Assembly: GCA_945910005.1 (NCBI GenBank)
Contig: CAMDTW010000347.1
Location: 1 to 64,000 of the forward strand
From: Isoperla grammatica
Taxonomy: Eukaryota; Arthropoda; Insecta; Plecoptera; Perlodidae
DNA: 64,000 nt
Reading direction: 5' to 3'
Part shown: positions 40,971-55,200 of the stretch, piece after piece
Layout: every line of letters begins with the position of its first letter
Numbering within the stretch: the stretch's first letter is position 1
Notes under the pieces: generated by a model
What the model was told of the DNA's origin: nothing
The model's input: only the letters and a program-made list of their open reading frames with translations
The model's database searches: none
Position numbers and translations under genes: made by a program

Positions 40971-42992
40971 CTACACTGGCGTGATGCTAGCGCGTGCCCT
41001 GCTGGCCTCTAGCGGGCTCCACACACACTACGTACATGACGAGATGCAACAAGCTGGACTGCCACAGCTACACTGGCGTGATGCTAGCGCGTGCCCTGCT
41101 GGCCTCTAGCGGGCTCCACACACACTACGTGTATGACTAAATGCAACAAGCTGAACTGCCACAGCTACACTGGCGTGCTGCTAGCGCGTGCCCTGCTGGC
41201 CTCTAGCGGGCTCCACACACACTACGTGTATGACTAGATGCAACAAGCTGGACTGCCACAGCTACACTGGCGTGATGCTAGCGCGTGCCCTGCTGGCCTC
41301 TAGCGGGCTCCACACACACTACGTGTATGACGAGATGCATCAAGCTGGACTGCCACAGCTACACTGGCGTGATGCTAGCGCGTGCCCTGCTGGCCTCTAG
41401 CGGGCTCCACACACACTACGTGTATGACGAGATGCAACAAGCTGGACTGCCACAGCTACACTGGCGTGCTGCTAGCGCGTGCCCTGCTGGCCTCTAGCGG
41501 GCTCCACACACACTACGTGTATGACGAGATGCAACAAGCTGGACTGCCACAGCTACACTGGCGTGATGCTAGCGCGTGCCCTGCTGGCCTCTAGCGGGCT
41601 CCACACACACTACGTGTATGACGAGATGCAACAAGCTGGACTGCCACAGCTACACTGGGGTGCTGCTAGCGCGTGCCCTGCTGGCCTCTAGCGGGCTCCA
41701 CACACACTACGTGTATGACGAGATGCAACAAGCTGGACTGCCACAGCTACACTGGCGTGCTGCTAGCGCGTGCCCTGCTGGCCTCTAGCGGGCTCCACAC
41801 ACACTACGTGTATGACGAGATGCAACAAGCTGGACTGCCACAGCTACACTGGCGTGATGCTAGCGCGTGCCCTGCTGGCCTCTAGCGGGCTCCACACACA
41901 CTACGTGTATGACTAAATGCAACAAGCTGGACTGCCACAGCTACACTGGCGTGCTGCTAGCGCGTGCCCTGCTGGCCTCTTGCGGGCTCCACACACACTA
42001 CGTGTATGACGAGATGCAACAAGCTGGACTGCCACAGCTACACTGGCGTGATGCTAGCGCGTGCCCTGCTGGCCTCTAGCGGGCTCCACACACACTACGT
42101 GTATGACGAGATGCAACAAGCTGGACTGCCACAGCTACACTGGCGTGATGCTAGCGCGTGCCCTGCTGGCCTCTAGCGGGCTCCACACACACTACGTGTA
42201 TGACGAGATGCATCAAGCTGGACTGCCACAGCTACACTGGCGTGATGCTAGCGCGTGCCCTGCTGGCCTCTAGCGGGCTCCACACACACTACGTGTATGA
42301 CGAGATGCAACAAGCTGGACTGCCACAGCTACACTGGCGTGATGCTAGCGCGTGCCCTGCTGGCCTCTAGCGGGCTCCACACACACTACGTGTATGACGA
42401 GATGCAACAAGCTGGACTGCCACAGCTACACTGGCGTGATGCTAGCGCGTGCCCTGCTGGCCTCTAGCGGGCTCCACACACACTACGTACATGACTAGAT
42501 GCAACAAGCTAGACTGCCACAGCTACACTGGCGTGATGCTAGCGCGTGCCCTGCTGGCCTCTAGCGGGCTACACACACACTAGGTGTATGACGAGATGCA
42601 ACAAGCTGGACTGCCACAGCTACACTGGCGTGATGCTAGCGCGTGCCCTGCTGGCCTCTAGCGGGCTCCACACACACTACGTGTATGACGAGATGCAACA
42701 AGCTAGACTGCCACAGCTACACTGGCGTGATGCTAGCGCGTGCCCTGCTGGCCTCTAGCGGGCTCCACACACACTACGTGTATGACGAGATGCAACAAGC
42801 TGGACTGCCACAGCTACACTGGCGTGCTGCTAGCGCGTGCCCTGCTGGCCTCTAGCAGGCTCCACACACACTACGTACATGACTAGATGCATCAAGCTGG
42901 ACTGCTACAGCTACACTGGCGTGATGCTAGCGCGTGCCCTGCTGGCCTCTAGCGGGCTCCACACACACTACGTGTATGACGAGATGCAACAA

Positions 42993-43088
42993 TGATTGAT
43001 TGATTGGTGGTGCTTAACGACGTACTCGACAGCTTAGGTCATATGACGTCTTCCGAATCAGGTCCATCTATAACGCGGGAGTCGTCAT
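42993..43088. repeat. 96-bp foreign insert A, copy 3
   Basis: Identical by eye to the other two copies. It lies 3,074 bp after copy 2 and, like copy 2, 888 bp before a (TTG)n retroposon copy. Confidence 0.88.
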
Positions 43089-43976
43089 GCTGGACTGCCA
43101 CAGCTACACTGGCGTGATGCTAGCGCGTGCCCTGCTGGCCTCTAGCGGGCTCCACACACACTACGTGTATGACGAGATGCATCAAGCTGGACTGCCACAG
43201 CTACACTGGCGTGATGCTAGCGCGTGCCCTGCTGGCCTCTAGCGGGCTCCACACACACTACATGTATGACGAGATGCATCAAGCTTGACTGCCACAGCTA
43301 CACTGGCGTGATGCTAGCGCGTGCCCTGCTGGCCTCTAGCAGGCTCCACACACACTACGTGTATGACGAGATGCAACAAGCTGGACTGCCACAGCTACAC
43401 TGGCGTGATGCTAGCGCGTGCCCTGCTGGCCTCTAGCGGGCTCCACACACACTACGTGTATGACGAGATGCAACAAGCTGGACTGCCACAGCTACACTGG
43501 CGTGATGCTAGCGCGTGCCCTGCTGGCCTCTAGCAGGCTCCACACACACTACGTGTATGACGAGATGCAACAAGCTGGACTGCCACAGCTACACTGGCGT
43601 GATGCTAGCGCGTGCCCTGCTGGCCTCTAGCGGGCTCCACACACACTACGTGTATGACGAGATGCATCAAGCTGGACTGCCACAGCTACACTGGCGTGAT
43701 GCTAGCGCGTGCCCTGCTGGCCTCTAGCGGGCTCCACACACACTACGTGTATGACGAGATGCATCAAGCTGGACTGCCACAGCTACACTGGCGTGATGCT
43801 AGCGCGTGCCCTGCTGGCCTCTAGCGGGCTCCACACACACTACGTGTATGACGAGATGCAACAAGCTGGACTGCCACAGCTACACTGGCGTGATGCTAGC
43901 GCGTGCCCTGCTGGCCTCTAGCGGGCTCCACACACACTACGTGTATGACGAGATGCAACAAGCTGGACTGCCACAG

Positions 43977-44009
<33 letters not shown>

Positions 44010-44047
44010 CTAGCGGTAGTAGAAACCCTTCCGCTGTACTGCCACAG
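43977..44047 (-). mobile_element. (TTG)n micro-retroposon in satellite, copy 5
   Basis: Same insert with (TTG)10. The interval from the end of copy 4 is 3,077 bp: 30 satellite units plus a 71-bp insert plus a 96-bp insert A. Confidence 0.85.
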
Positions 44048-46861
44048 CTACACTGGCGTGATGCTAGCGCGTGCCCTGCTGGCCTCTAGCGGGCTCCACA
44101 CACACTACGTACATGACGAGATGCAACAAGCTGGACTGCCACAGCTACACTGGCGTGATGCTAGCGCGTGCCCTGCTGGCCTCTAGCGGGCTCCACACAC
44201 ACTACGTGTATGACTAAATGCAACAAGCTGGACTGCCACAGCTACACTGGCGTGCTGCTAGCGCGTGCCCTGCTGGCCTCTAGCGGGCTCCACACACACT
44301 ACGTGTATGACGAGATGCAACAAGCTGGACTGCCACAGCTACACTGGCGTGATGCTAGCGCGTGCCCTGCTGGCCTCTAGCGGGCTCCACACACACTACG
44401 TGTATGACTAGATGCAACAAGCTGGACTGCCACAGCTACACTGGCGTGATGCTAGCGCGTGCCCTGCTGGCCTCTAGCGGGCTCCACACACACTACGTGT
44501 ATGACGAGATGCATCAAGCTGGACTGCCACAGCTACACTGGCGTGATGCTAGCGCGTGCCCTGCTGGCCTCTAGCGGGCTCCACACACACTACGTGTATG
44601 ACGAGATGCAACAAGCTGGACTGCCACAGCTACACTAGCGTGCTGCTAGCGCGTGCCCTGCTGGCCTCTAGCGGGCTCCACACACACTACGTGTATGACG
44701 AGATGCAACAAGCTGGACTGCCACAGCTACACTGGCGTGATGCTAGCGCGTGCCCTGCTGGCCTCTAGCGGGCTCCACACACACTACGTGTATGACGAGA
44801 TGCAACAAGCTGGACTGCCACAGCTACACTGGCGTGCTGCTAGCGCGTGCCCTGCTGGCCTCTAGCGGGCTCCACACACACTACGTGTATGACGAGATGC
44901 AACAAGCTGGACTGCCACAGCTACACTGGCGTGCTGCTAGCGCGTGCCCTGCTGGCCTCTAGCGGGCTCCACACACACTACGTGTATGACGAGATGCAAC
45001 AAGCTGGACTGCCACAGCTACACTGGCGTGATGCTAGCGCGTGCCCTGCTGGCCTCTAGCGGGCTCCACACACACTACGTGTATGACTAAATGCAACAAG
45101 CTGGACTGCCACAGCTACACTGGCGTGCTGCTAGCGCGTGCCCTGCTGGCCTCTTGCGGGCTCCACACACACTACGTGTATGACGAGATGCAACAAGCTG
45201 GACTGCCACAGCTACACTGGCGTGATGCTAGCGCGTGCCCTGCTGGCCTCTAGCGGGCTCCACACACACTACGTACATGACGAGATGCAACAAGCTGGAC
45301 TGCCACAGCTACACTGGCGTGATGCTAGCGCGTGCCCTGCTGGCCTCTAGCGGGCTCCACACACACTACGTGTATGACGAGATGCAACAAGCTGGACTGC
45401 CACAGCTACACTGGCGTGATGCTAGCGCGTGCCCTGCTGGCCTCTAGCGGGCTCCACACACACTACGTGTATGACGAGATGCAACAAGCTGGACTGCCAC
45501 AGCTACACTGGCGTGATGCTAGCGCGTGCCCTGCTGGCCTCTAGCGGGCTCCACACACACTACGTGTATGACGAGATGCAACAAGCTAGACTGCCACAGC
45601 TACACTGGCGTGATGCTAGCGCGTGCCCTGCTGGCCTCTAGCGGGCTCCACACACACTACGTACATGACGAGATGCAACAAGCTACACTGCCACAGCTAC
45701 ACTGGCGTGCTGCTAGCGCGTGCCCTGCTGGCCTCTAGCGGGCTCCACACACACTAGGTGTATGACGAGATGCAACAAGCTGGACTGCCACAGCTACACT
45801 GGCGTGATGCTAGCGCGTGCCCTGCTGGCCTCTAGCGGGCTCCACACACACTACGTGTATGACGAGATGCATCAAGCTGGACTGCCACAGCTACACTGGC
45901 GTGCTGCTAGCGCGTGCCCTGCTGGCCTCTAGCGGGCTCCACACACACTACGTGTATGACGAGATGCAACAAGCTGGACTGCCACAGCTACACTGGCGTG
46001 ATGCTAGCGCGTGCCCCTGCTGGCCTCTAGCGGGCTCCACACACACTACGTGTATGACGAGATGCATCATGCTGGACTGCCACAGCTACACTGGCGTGCT
46101 GCTAGCGCGTGCCCTGCTGGCCTCTAGCGGGCTCCACACACACTACGTGTATGACGAGATGCAACAAGCTGGACTGCCACAGCTACACTGGCGTGATGCT
46201 AGCGCGTGCCCTGCTGGCCTCTAGCGGGCTCCACACACACTACGTGTATGACGAGATGCAACAAGCTGGACTGCCACAGCTACACTGGCGTGCTGCTAGC
46301 GCGTGCCCTGCTGGCCTCTAGCGGGCTCCACACACACTACGTGTATGACGAGATGCATCAAGCTGGACTGCCACAGCTACACTGGCGTGATGCTAGCGCG
46401 TGCCCTGCTGGCCTCTAGCGGGCTCCACACACACTACGTGTATGACGAGATGCAACAAGCTAGACTGCCACAGCTACACTGGCGTGATGCTAGCGCGTGC
46501 CCTGCTGGCCTCTAGCGGGCTCCACACACACTACGTGTATGACGAGATGCATCAAGCTGGACTGCCACAGCTACACTGGCGTGATGCTAGCGCGTGCCCT
46601 GCTGGCCTCTAGCGGGCTCCACACACACTACGTGTATGACGAGATGCAACAAGCTGGACTGCCACAGCTACACTGGCGTGATGCTAGCGCGTGCCCTGCT
46701 GGCCTCTAGCGGGCTCCACACACACTAGGTGTATGACGAGATGCAACAAGCTGGACTGCCACAGCTACACTGGCGTGATGCTAGCGCGTGCCCTGCTGGC
46801 CTCTAGCGGGCTCCAAATACACTACGTACATGACGAGATGCAACAAGCTGGACTGCCACAG

Positions 46862-46923
46862 TTGTTGTTGTTGTTGTTGTTGTTTCTAGCGGTAGTAGAA
46901 ACCCTTCCGCTGTACTGCCACAG
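46862..46923 (-). mobile_element. (TTG)n micro-retroposon in satellite, copy 6
   Basis: Same insert with (TTG)7, the shortest. The preceding unit carries the private variant ctccaaatacactacgtaca. Confidence 0.85.
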
Positions 46924-47140
46924 CTACACTGGCGTGATGCTAGCGCGTGCCCTGCTGGCCTCTAGCGGGCTCCACACACACTACGTACATGACGAGATGC
47001 AACAAGCTGGACTGCCACAGCTACACTGGCGTGATGCTAGCGCGTGCCCTGCTGGCCTCTAGCGGGCTCCACACACACTACGTGTATGACGAGATGCAAC
47101 AAGCTGGACTGCCACAGCTACACTGGCGTGATGCTAGCGC

Positions 47141-49274
47141 GTGCCCTGCTGGCCTCTGGCGGGCTCCACACACACTACGTGTATGACTAGATGCAACAAG
47201 CTGGACTGCCACAGCTACACTGGCGTGATGCTAGCGCGTGCCCTGCTGGCCTCTAGCGGGCTACACACACACTACGTACATGACGAGATGCAACAAGCTG
47301 GACTGCCACAGCTACACTGGCGTGATGCTAGCGCGTGCCCTGCTGGCCTCTGGCGGGCTCCACACACACTACGTGTATGACGAGATGCAACAAGCTAGAC
47401 TGCCACAGCTACACTGGCGTGATGCTAGCGCGTGCCCTGCTGGCCTCTAGCGGGCTCCACACACACTACGTACATGACGAGATGCAACAAGCTGGACTGC
47501 CACAGCTACACTGGCGTGATGCTAGCGCGTGCCCTGCTGGCCTCTAGCGGGCTCCACACACACTACGTGTATGACGAGATGCAACAAGCTAGACTGCCAC
47601 AGCTACACTGGCGTGATGCTAGCGCGTGCCCTGCTGGCCTCTAGCGGGCTCCACACACACTACGTGTATGACGAGATGCAACAAGCTGGACTGCCACAGC
47701 TACACTGGCGTGATGCTAGCGCGTGCCCTGCTGGCCTCTAGCGGGCTCCACACACACTACGTACATGACGAGATGCAACAAGCTGGACTGCCACAGCTAC
47801 ACTGGCGTGATGCTAGCGCGTGCCCTGCTGGCCTCTAGCGGGCTCCACACACACTACGTGTATGACGAGATGCAACAAGCTGGACTGCCACAGCTACACT
47901 GGCGTGATGCTAGCGCGTGCCCTGCTGGCCTCTAGCGGGCTCCACACACACTACGTGTATGACGAGATGCATCAAGCTGGACTGCCACAGCTACACTGGC
48001 GTGATGCTAGCGCGTGCCCTGCTGGCCTCTAGCGGGCTCCACACTCACTACGTGTATGACGAGATGCAACAAGCTGGACTGCCACAGCTACACTGGCGTG
48101 ATGCTAGCGCGTGCCCTGCTGGCCTCTAGTGGGCTCCACACACACTACGTGTATGACGAGATGCAACAAGCTGGACTGCCACAGCTACACTGGCGTGATG
48201 CTAGCGCGTGCCCTGCTGGCCTCTGGCGGGCTCCACACACACTACGTGTATGACTAGATGCAACAAGCTGGACTGCCACAGCTACACTGGCGTGATGCTA
48301 GCGCGTGCCCTGCTGGCCTCTAGCGGGCTACACACACACTACGTACATGACGAGATGCAACAAGCTGGACTGCCACAGCTACACTGGCGTGATGCTAGCG
48401 CGTGCCCTGCTGGCCTCTGGCGGGCTCCACACACACTACGTGTATGACGAGATGCAACAAGCTAGACTGCCACAGCTACACTGGCGTGATGCTAGCGCGT
48501 GCCCTGCTGGCCTCTAGCGGGCTCCACACACACTACGTACATGACGAGATGCAACAAGCTGGACTGCCACAGCTACACTGGCGTGATGCTAGCGCGTGCC
48601 CTGCTGGCCTCTAGCGGGCTCCACACACACTACGTGTATGACGAGATGCAACAAGCTAGACTGCCACAGCTACACTGGCGTGATGCTAGCGCGTGCCCTG
48701 CTGGCCTCTAGCGGGCTCCACACACACTACGTGTATGACGAGATGCAACAAGCTGGACTGCCACAGCTACACTGGCGTGATGCTAGCGCGTGCCCTGCTG
48801 GCCTCTAGCGGGCTCCACACACACTACGTGTATGACGAGATGCAACAAGCTGGACTGCCACAGCTACACTGGCGTGATGCTAGCGCGTGCCCTGCTGGCC
48901 TCTAGCGGGCTCCACACACACTACGTACATGACGAGATGCAACAAGCTGGACTGCCACAGCTACACTGGCGTGATGCTAGCGCGTGCCCTGCTGGCCTCT
49001 AGCGGGCTCCACACACACTACGTGTATGACGAGATGCAACAAGCTGGACTGCCACAGCTACACTGGCGTGATGCTAGCGCGTGCCCTGCTGGCCTCTAGC
49101 GGGCTCCACACTCACTACGTGTATGACGAGATGCAACAAGCTGGACTGCCACATCTACACTGGCGTGATGCTAGCGCGTGCCCTGCTGGCCTCTAGCGGG
49201 CTCCACACACACTACGTGTATGACGAGATGCAACAAGCTAGACTGCCACAGCTACACTGGCGTGCTGCTAGCGC
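47141..49274. repeat. 11-unit higher-order repeat, two tandem copies
   Basis: Blocks 47141-48207 and 48208-49274, 1,067 bp (11 x 97) apart. Recurring markers: ggcctctggcggg at about 47151/48218 and 47346/48413; gactagatg at about 47186/48253; ccacactcactac at about 48041/49108. Unit order inside the blocks agrees closely, though a few markers (for example the position of cgcatc/gcaac variants) differ. Confidence 0.85.
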
Positions 49275-52200
49275 CTGCCCTGCTGGCCTCTAGCGGGCTC
49301 CACACACACTACGTGTATGACGAGATGCCACAAGCTGGACTGCCACAGCTACACTGGCGTGATGCTAGCGCGTGCCCTGCTGGCCTCTAGCGGGCTCCAC
49401 ACACACTACGTGTATGACGAGATGCAACAAGCTGGAATGCCACAGCTACACTGGCGTGCTACTAGCGCCTGCCCTGCTGGCCTCTAGCGGGCTCCACACA
49501 CACTACGTGTATGACGAGATGCCACAAGCTGGACTGCCACAGCTACACTGGCGTGATGCTAGCGCGTGCCCAGCTGGCCTCTAGCGGGCTCCACACACAC
49601 TACGTACATGACGAGATGCAACAAGCTGGACTGCCACAGCTACACTGGCGTGATGCTAGCGCGTGCCCTGCTGGCCTCTAGCGGGCTCCACACACACTAC
49701 GTACATGACGAGATGCAACAAGCTGGACTGCCACAGCTACACTGGCGTGATGCTAGCGCGTGCCCTGCTGGCCTCTAGCGGGCTCCACACACACTACGTA
49801 CATGACGAGATGCAACAAGCTGGACTGCCACAGCTACACTGGCGTGATGCTAGCGCGTGCCCTGCTGGCCTCTAGCGGGCTCCACACACACTACGTGTAT
49901 GACGAGATGCAACAAGCTGGACTGCCACAGCTACACTGGCGTGATGCTAGCGCGTGCCCTGCTGGCCTCTGGCGGGCTCCACACACACTACGTGTATGAC
50001 GAGATGCAACAAGCTGGACTGCCACAGCTACACTGGCGTGAAGCTAGCGCGTGCCCTGCTGGCCTCTAGCGGGCTCCACACACACTACGTGTATGACGAG
50101 ATGCAACAAGCTGGACTGCCACAGCTACAATGGCGTGAAGCTAGCGCGTGCCCTGCTGGCCTCTAGCGGGCTCCACACACACTACGTGTATGACGAGATG
50201 CAACAAGCTAGACTGCCACAGCTACACTGGCGTGATGCTAGCGCGTGCCCTGCTGGCCTCTAGCGGGCTCCACACACACTACGTGTATGACGAGATGCAA
50301 CAAGCTGGACTGCCACAGCTACACTGGCGTGATGCTAGCGCGTGCCCTGCTGGCCTCTAGCGGGCTCCACACACACTATGTACATGACGAGATGCAACAA
50401 GCTGGACTGCCACAGCTACACTGGCGTGATGCTAGCGCGTGCCCTGCTGGCCTCTAGCGGGCTCCACACACACTACGTGTATGACGAGATGCAACAAGCT
50501 GGACTGCCACAGCTACACTGGCGTGATGCTAGCGCGTGCCCTGCTGGCCTCTAGCGGGCTCCACACACACTACGTACATGACGAGATGCAACAAGCTGGA
50601 CTGCCACAGCTACACTGGCGTGATGCTAGCGCGTGCCCTGCTGGCCTCTAGCGGGCTCCACACACACTACGTGTATGACGAGATGCAACAAGCTGGACTG
50701 CCACAGCTACACTGGCGTGATGCTAGCGCGTGCCCTGCTGGCCTCTAGCGGGCTCCACACACACTACGTGTGTGACGAGATGCAACAAGCTGGACTGCCA
50801 CAGCTACACTGGCGTGATGCTAGCGCGTGCCCTGCTGGCCTCTAGCGGGCTCCACACACACTACGTACATGACGAGATGCAACAAGCTGGACTGCCACAG
50901 CTACACTGGCGTGATGCTAGCGCGTGCCCTGCTGGCCTCTAGCGGGCTCCACACACACTACGTGTATGACGAGATGCAACAAGCTGGACTGCCACAGCTA
51001 CACTGGCGTGATGCTAGCGCGTGCCCTGCTGGCCTCTAGCGGGCTCTACACACACTACGTACATGACGAGATGCAACAAGCTGGACTGCCACAGCTACAC
51101 TGGCGTGATGCTAGCGCGTGCCCTGCTGGCCTCTAGCGGGCTCCACACACACTACGTACATGACGAGATGCAACAAGCTAGACTGCCACAGCTACACTGG
51201 CGTGATGCTAGCGCGTGCCCTGCTGGCCTCTAGCGGGCTACACACACACTACGTGTATGACGAGATGCAACAAGCTGGACTGCCACAGCTACACTGGCGT
51301 GATGCTAGCGCGTGCCCTGCTGGCCTCTAGCGGGCTCCACACACACTACGTACATGACTAGATGCAACAAGCTGGACTGCCACAGCTACACTGGCGTGAT
51401 GCTAGCGCGTGCCCTGCTGGCCTCTAGCGGGCTACACACACACTACGTGTATGACGAGATGCAACAAGCTGGACTGCCACAGCTACACTGGCGTGATGCT
51501 AGCGCGTGCCCTGCTGGCCTCTAGTGGGCTCCACACACACTACGTGTATGACGAGATGCAACAAGCTAGACTGCCACAGCTACACTGGCGTGCTGCTAGC
51601 GCGTGCCCTGCTGGCCTCTAGCGGGCTCCACACACACTACGTACATGACTAGATGCAACAAGCTGGACTGCCACAGCTACACTGGCGTGATGCTAGCGCG
51701 TGCCCTGCTGGCCTCTAGCGGGCTCCACACACACTACGTACATGACTAGATGCAACAAGCTGGACTGCCACAGCTACACTGGCGTGATGCTAGCGCGTGC
51801 CCTGCTGGCCTCTAGCGGGCTCCACACACACTACGTGTATGACGAGATGCAACAAGCTGGACTGCCACAGCTTCACTGGCGTGATGCTAGCGCGTGCCCT
51901 GCTGGCCTCTAGCGGGCTACACACACACTACGTGTATGACGAGATGCAACAAGCTGGACTGCCACAGCTACACTGGCGTGATGCTAGTTCGTGCCCTGCT
52001 GGCCTCTAGCGGGCTCCACACACACTACGTGTATGACGAGATGCATCAAGCTGGACTGCCACAGCTACACTGGCGTGATGCTAGCGCGTGCCCTGCTGGC
52101 CTCTAGCGGGCTACACACACACTAGGTGTATGACGAGATGCAACAAGCTGGACTGCCACAGCTACACTGGCGTGATGCTAGCGCGTGCCCTGCTGGCCTC

Positions 52201-55200
52201 TAGCGGGCTACACACACACTAGGTGTATGACGAGATGCAACAAGCTGGACTGCCACAGCTACACTGGCGTGATTCTAGCGCGTGCCCTGCTGGCCTCTAG
52301 CGGGCTCCACACACACTAGGTGTATGACTAGATGCAACAAGCTGGACTGCCACAGCTACACTAGCGTGATGCTAGCGCGTGCCCTGCTGGCCTCTAGCGG
52401 GCTCCACACACACTTCGTGTATGACGAGATGCAACAAGCTGGACTGCCACAGCTACACTGGCGTGATGCTAGCGCGTGCCCTGCTGGCCTCTAGCGGGCT
52501 CCACACACACTACGTGTATGACGAGATGCAACAAGCTGGACTGCCACAGCTACACTGGCGTGATGCTAGCGCGTGCCCTGCTGGCCTCTAGCGGGCTCCA
52601 CACACACTACGTGTATGACGAGATGCAACAAGCTGGACTGCCACAGCTACACTGGCGTGATGCTAGCGCGTGCCCTGCTGGCCTCTAGCGGGCTCCACAC
52701 ACACTACGTGTATGACGAGATGCAACAAGCTGGACTGCCACAGCTACACTGGCGTGATGCTAGCGCGTGCCCTGCTGGCCTCTAGCGGGCTACACACACA
52801 CTACGTGTATGACGAGATGCAACAAGCTGGACTGCCACAGCTACACTGGCGTGATGCTAGCGCGTGCCCTGCTGGCCTCTAGCGGGCTCCACACACACTA
52901 CGTGTATGACGAGATGCAACAAGCTGGACTGCCACAGCTACACTGGCGTGATGCTAGCGCGTGCCTTGCTGGCCTCTAGCGGGCTCCACACACACTACGT
53001 ACATGACGAGATGCAACAAGCTGGACTGCCACAGCTACACTGGCGTGATGCTAGCGCGTGCCCTGCTGGCCTCTAGCGGGCTCCACACACACTACGTACA
53101 TGACGAGATGCAACAAGCTGGACTGCCACAGCTACACTGGCGTGATGCTAGCGCGTGCCCTGCTGGCCTCTAGCGGGCTCCACACACACTACGTGTATGA
53201 CGAGATGCAACAAGCTGGACTGCCACAGCTACACTGGCGTGATGCTAGCGCGTGCCCTGCTGGCCTCTAGCGGGCTCCACACACACTACGTGTATGACGA
53301 GATGCAACAAGCTGGACTGCCACAGCTACACTGGCGTGATGCTAGCGCGTGCCCTGCTGGCCTCTAGCGGGCTCCACACACACTACGTGTATGACGAGAT
53401 GCAACAAGCTGGACTGCCACAGCTACACTGGCGTGATGCTAGCGCGTGCCCTGCTGGCCTCTAGCGGGCTCCACACACACTACGTACATGACGAGATGCA
53501 ACAAGCTGGACTGCCACAGCTACACTGGCGTGATGCTAGCGCGTGCCCTGCTGGCCTCTAGCGGGCTCCACACACACTACGTGTATGACGAGATGCAACA
53601 AGCTGGACTGCCACAGCTACACTGGCGTGATGCTAGCGCGTGCCCTGCTGGCCTCTAGCGGGCTCCACACACACTACGTGTATGACGAGATGCATCAAGC
53701 TGGACTGCCACAGCTACACTGGCGTGATGCTAGCGCGTGCCCTGCTGGCCTCTAGCGGGCTCCACACACACTACGTGTATGACGAGATGCAACAAGCTGG
53801 ACTGCCACAGCTACACTGGCGTGATGCTAGCGCGTGCCCTGCTGGCCTCTAGCGGGCTCTACACACACTACGTACATGACGAGATGCAACAAGCTGGACT
53901 GCCACAGCTACACTGGCGTGATGCTAGCGCGTGCCCTGCTGGCCTCTAGCGGGCTCCACACACACTAGGTGTATGACGAGATGCAACAAGCTGGACTGCC
54001 ACAGCTACACTGGCGTGATGCTAGCGCGTGCCCTGCTGGCCTCTAGCGGGCTCCACACACACTACGTGTATGACTAGATGCAACAAGCTGGACTGCCACA
54101 GCTACACTGGCGTGATGCTAGCGCGTGCCCTGCTGGCCTCTAGCGGGCTCAACTCACACTACGTACATGACTAGATGCAACAAGCTGGACTGCCACAGCT
54201 ACACTGGCGTGATGCTAGCGCGTGCCCTGCTGGCCTCTAGCGGGCTCCACACACACTACGTGTATGACGTGATGCAACAAGCTGGACTGCCACAGCTACA
54301 CTGGCGTGCTGCTAGCGCGTGCCCTGCTGGCCTCTAGCGGGCTCCACACACACTACGTACATGACGAGATGCAACAAGCTGGACTGCCACAGCTACACTG
54401 GCGTGCTGCTAGCGCGTGCCCTGCTGGCCTCTAGCGGGCTCCACACACACTACGTACATGACGAGATGCAACAAGCTGGACTGCCACAGCTACACTGGCG
54501 TGCTGCTAGCGCGTGCCCTGCTGGCCTCTAGCGGGCTCCACACACACTACGTACATGACGAGATGCAACAAGCTGGACTGCCACAGCTACACTGGCGTGC
54601 TGCTAGCGCGTGCCCTGCTGGCCTCTAGCGGGCTCCACACACACTACGTGTATGACTAGATGCAACAAGCTGGACTGCCACAGCTACACTGGCGTGATGC
54701 TAGCGCGTGCCCTGCTGGCTTCTAGCGGGCTCCACACACACTACGTACATGACGAGATGCAACAAGCTGGACTGCCACAGCTACACTGGCGTGATGCTAG
54801 CGCGTGCCCTGCTGGCCTCTAGCGGGCTCCACACACACTACGTGTATGACGAGATGCAACAAGCTGGACTGCCACAGCTACACTGGCGTGATGCTAGCGC
54901 GTGCCCTGCTGGCCTCTAGCGGGCTCTACACACACTACGTACATGACGAGATGCAACAAGCTGGACTGCCACAGCTACACTGGCGTGATGCTAGCGCGTG
55001 CCCTGCTGGCCTCTAGCGGGCTCCACACACACTAGGTGTATGACGAGATGCAACAAGCTGGACTGCCACAGCTACACTGGCGTGATGCTAGCGCGTGCCC
55101 TGCTGGCCTCTAGCGGGCTCCACACACACTACGTGTATGACTAGATGCAACAAGCTGGACTGCCACAGCTACACTGGCGTGATGCTAGCGCGTGCCCTGC

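Larger units (their letters stand above)
38382..44047. repeat. Higher-order block of the 97-bp satellite, 25-unit and 30-unit copies
   Basis: Two consecutive related blocks, 38382-40970 and 40971-44047, each ending with the (TTG)n insert and carrying one insert A. Private unit variants recur at a constant offset of 2,589 bp (gctgaactgcc at 38562 and 41151; cactggggtgctg at 39065 and 41654; cctcttgcggg at 39388 and 41977). After the last marker the second block has five extra units before the shared gggctacacacacactagg unit. A partial third copy follows 44048 (for example cctcttgcggg again near 45151). Confidence 0.88.
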
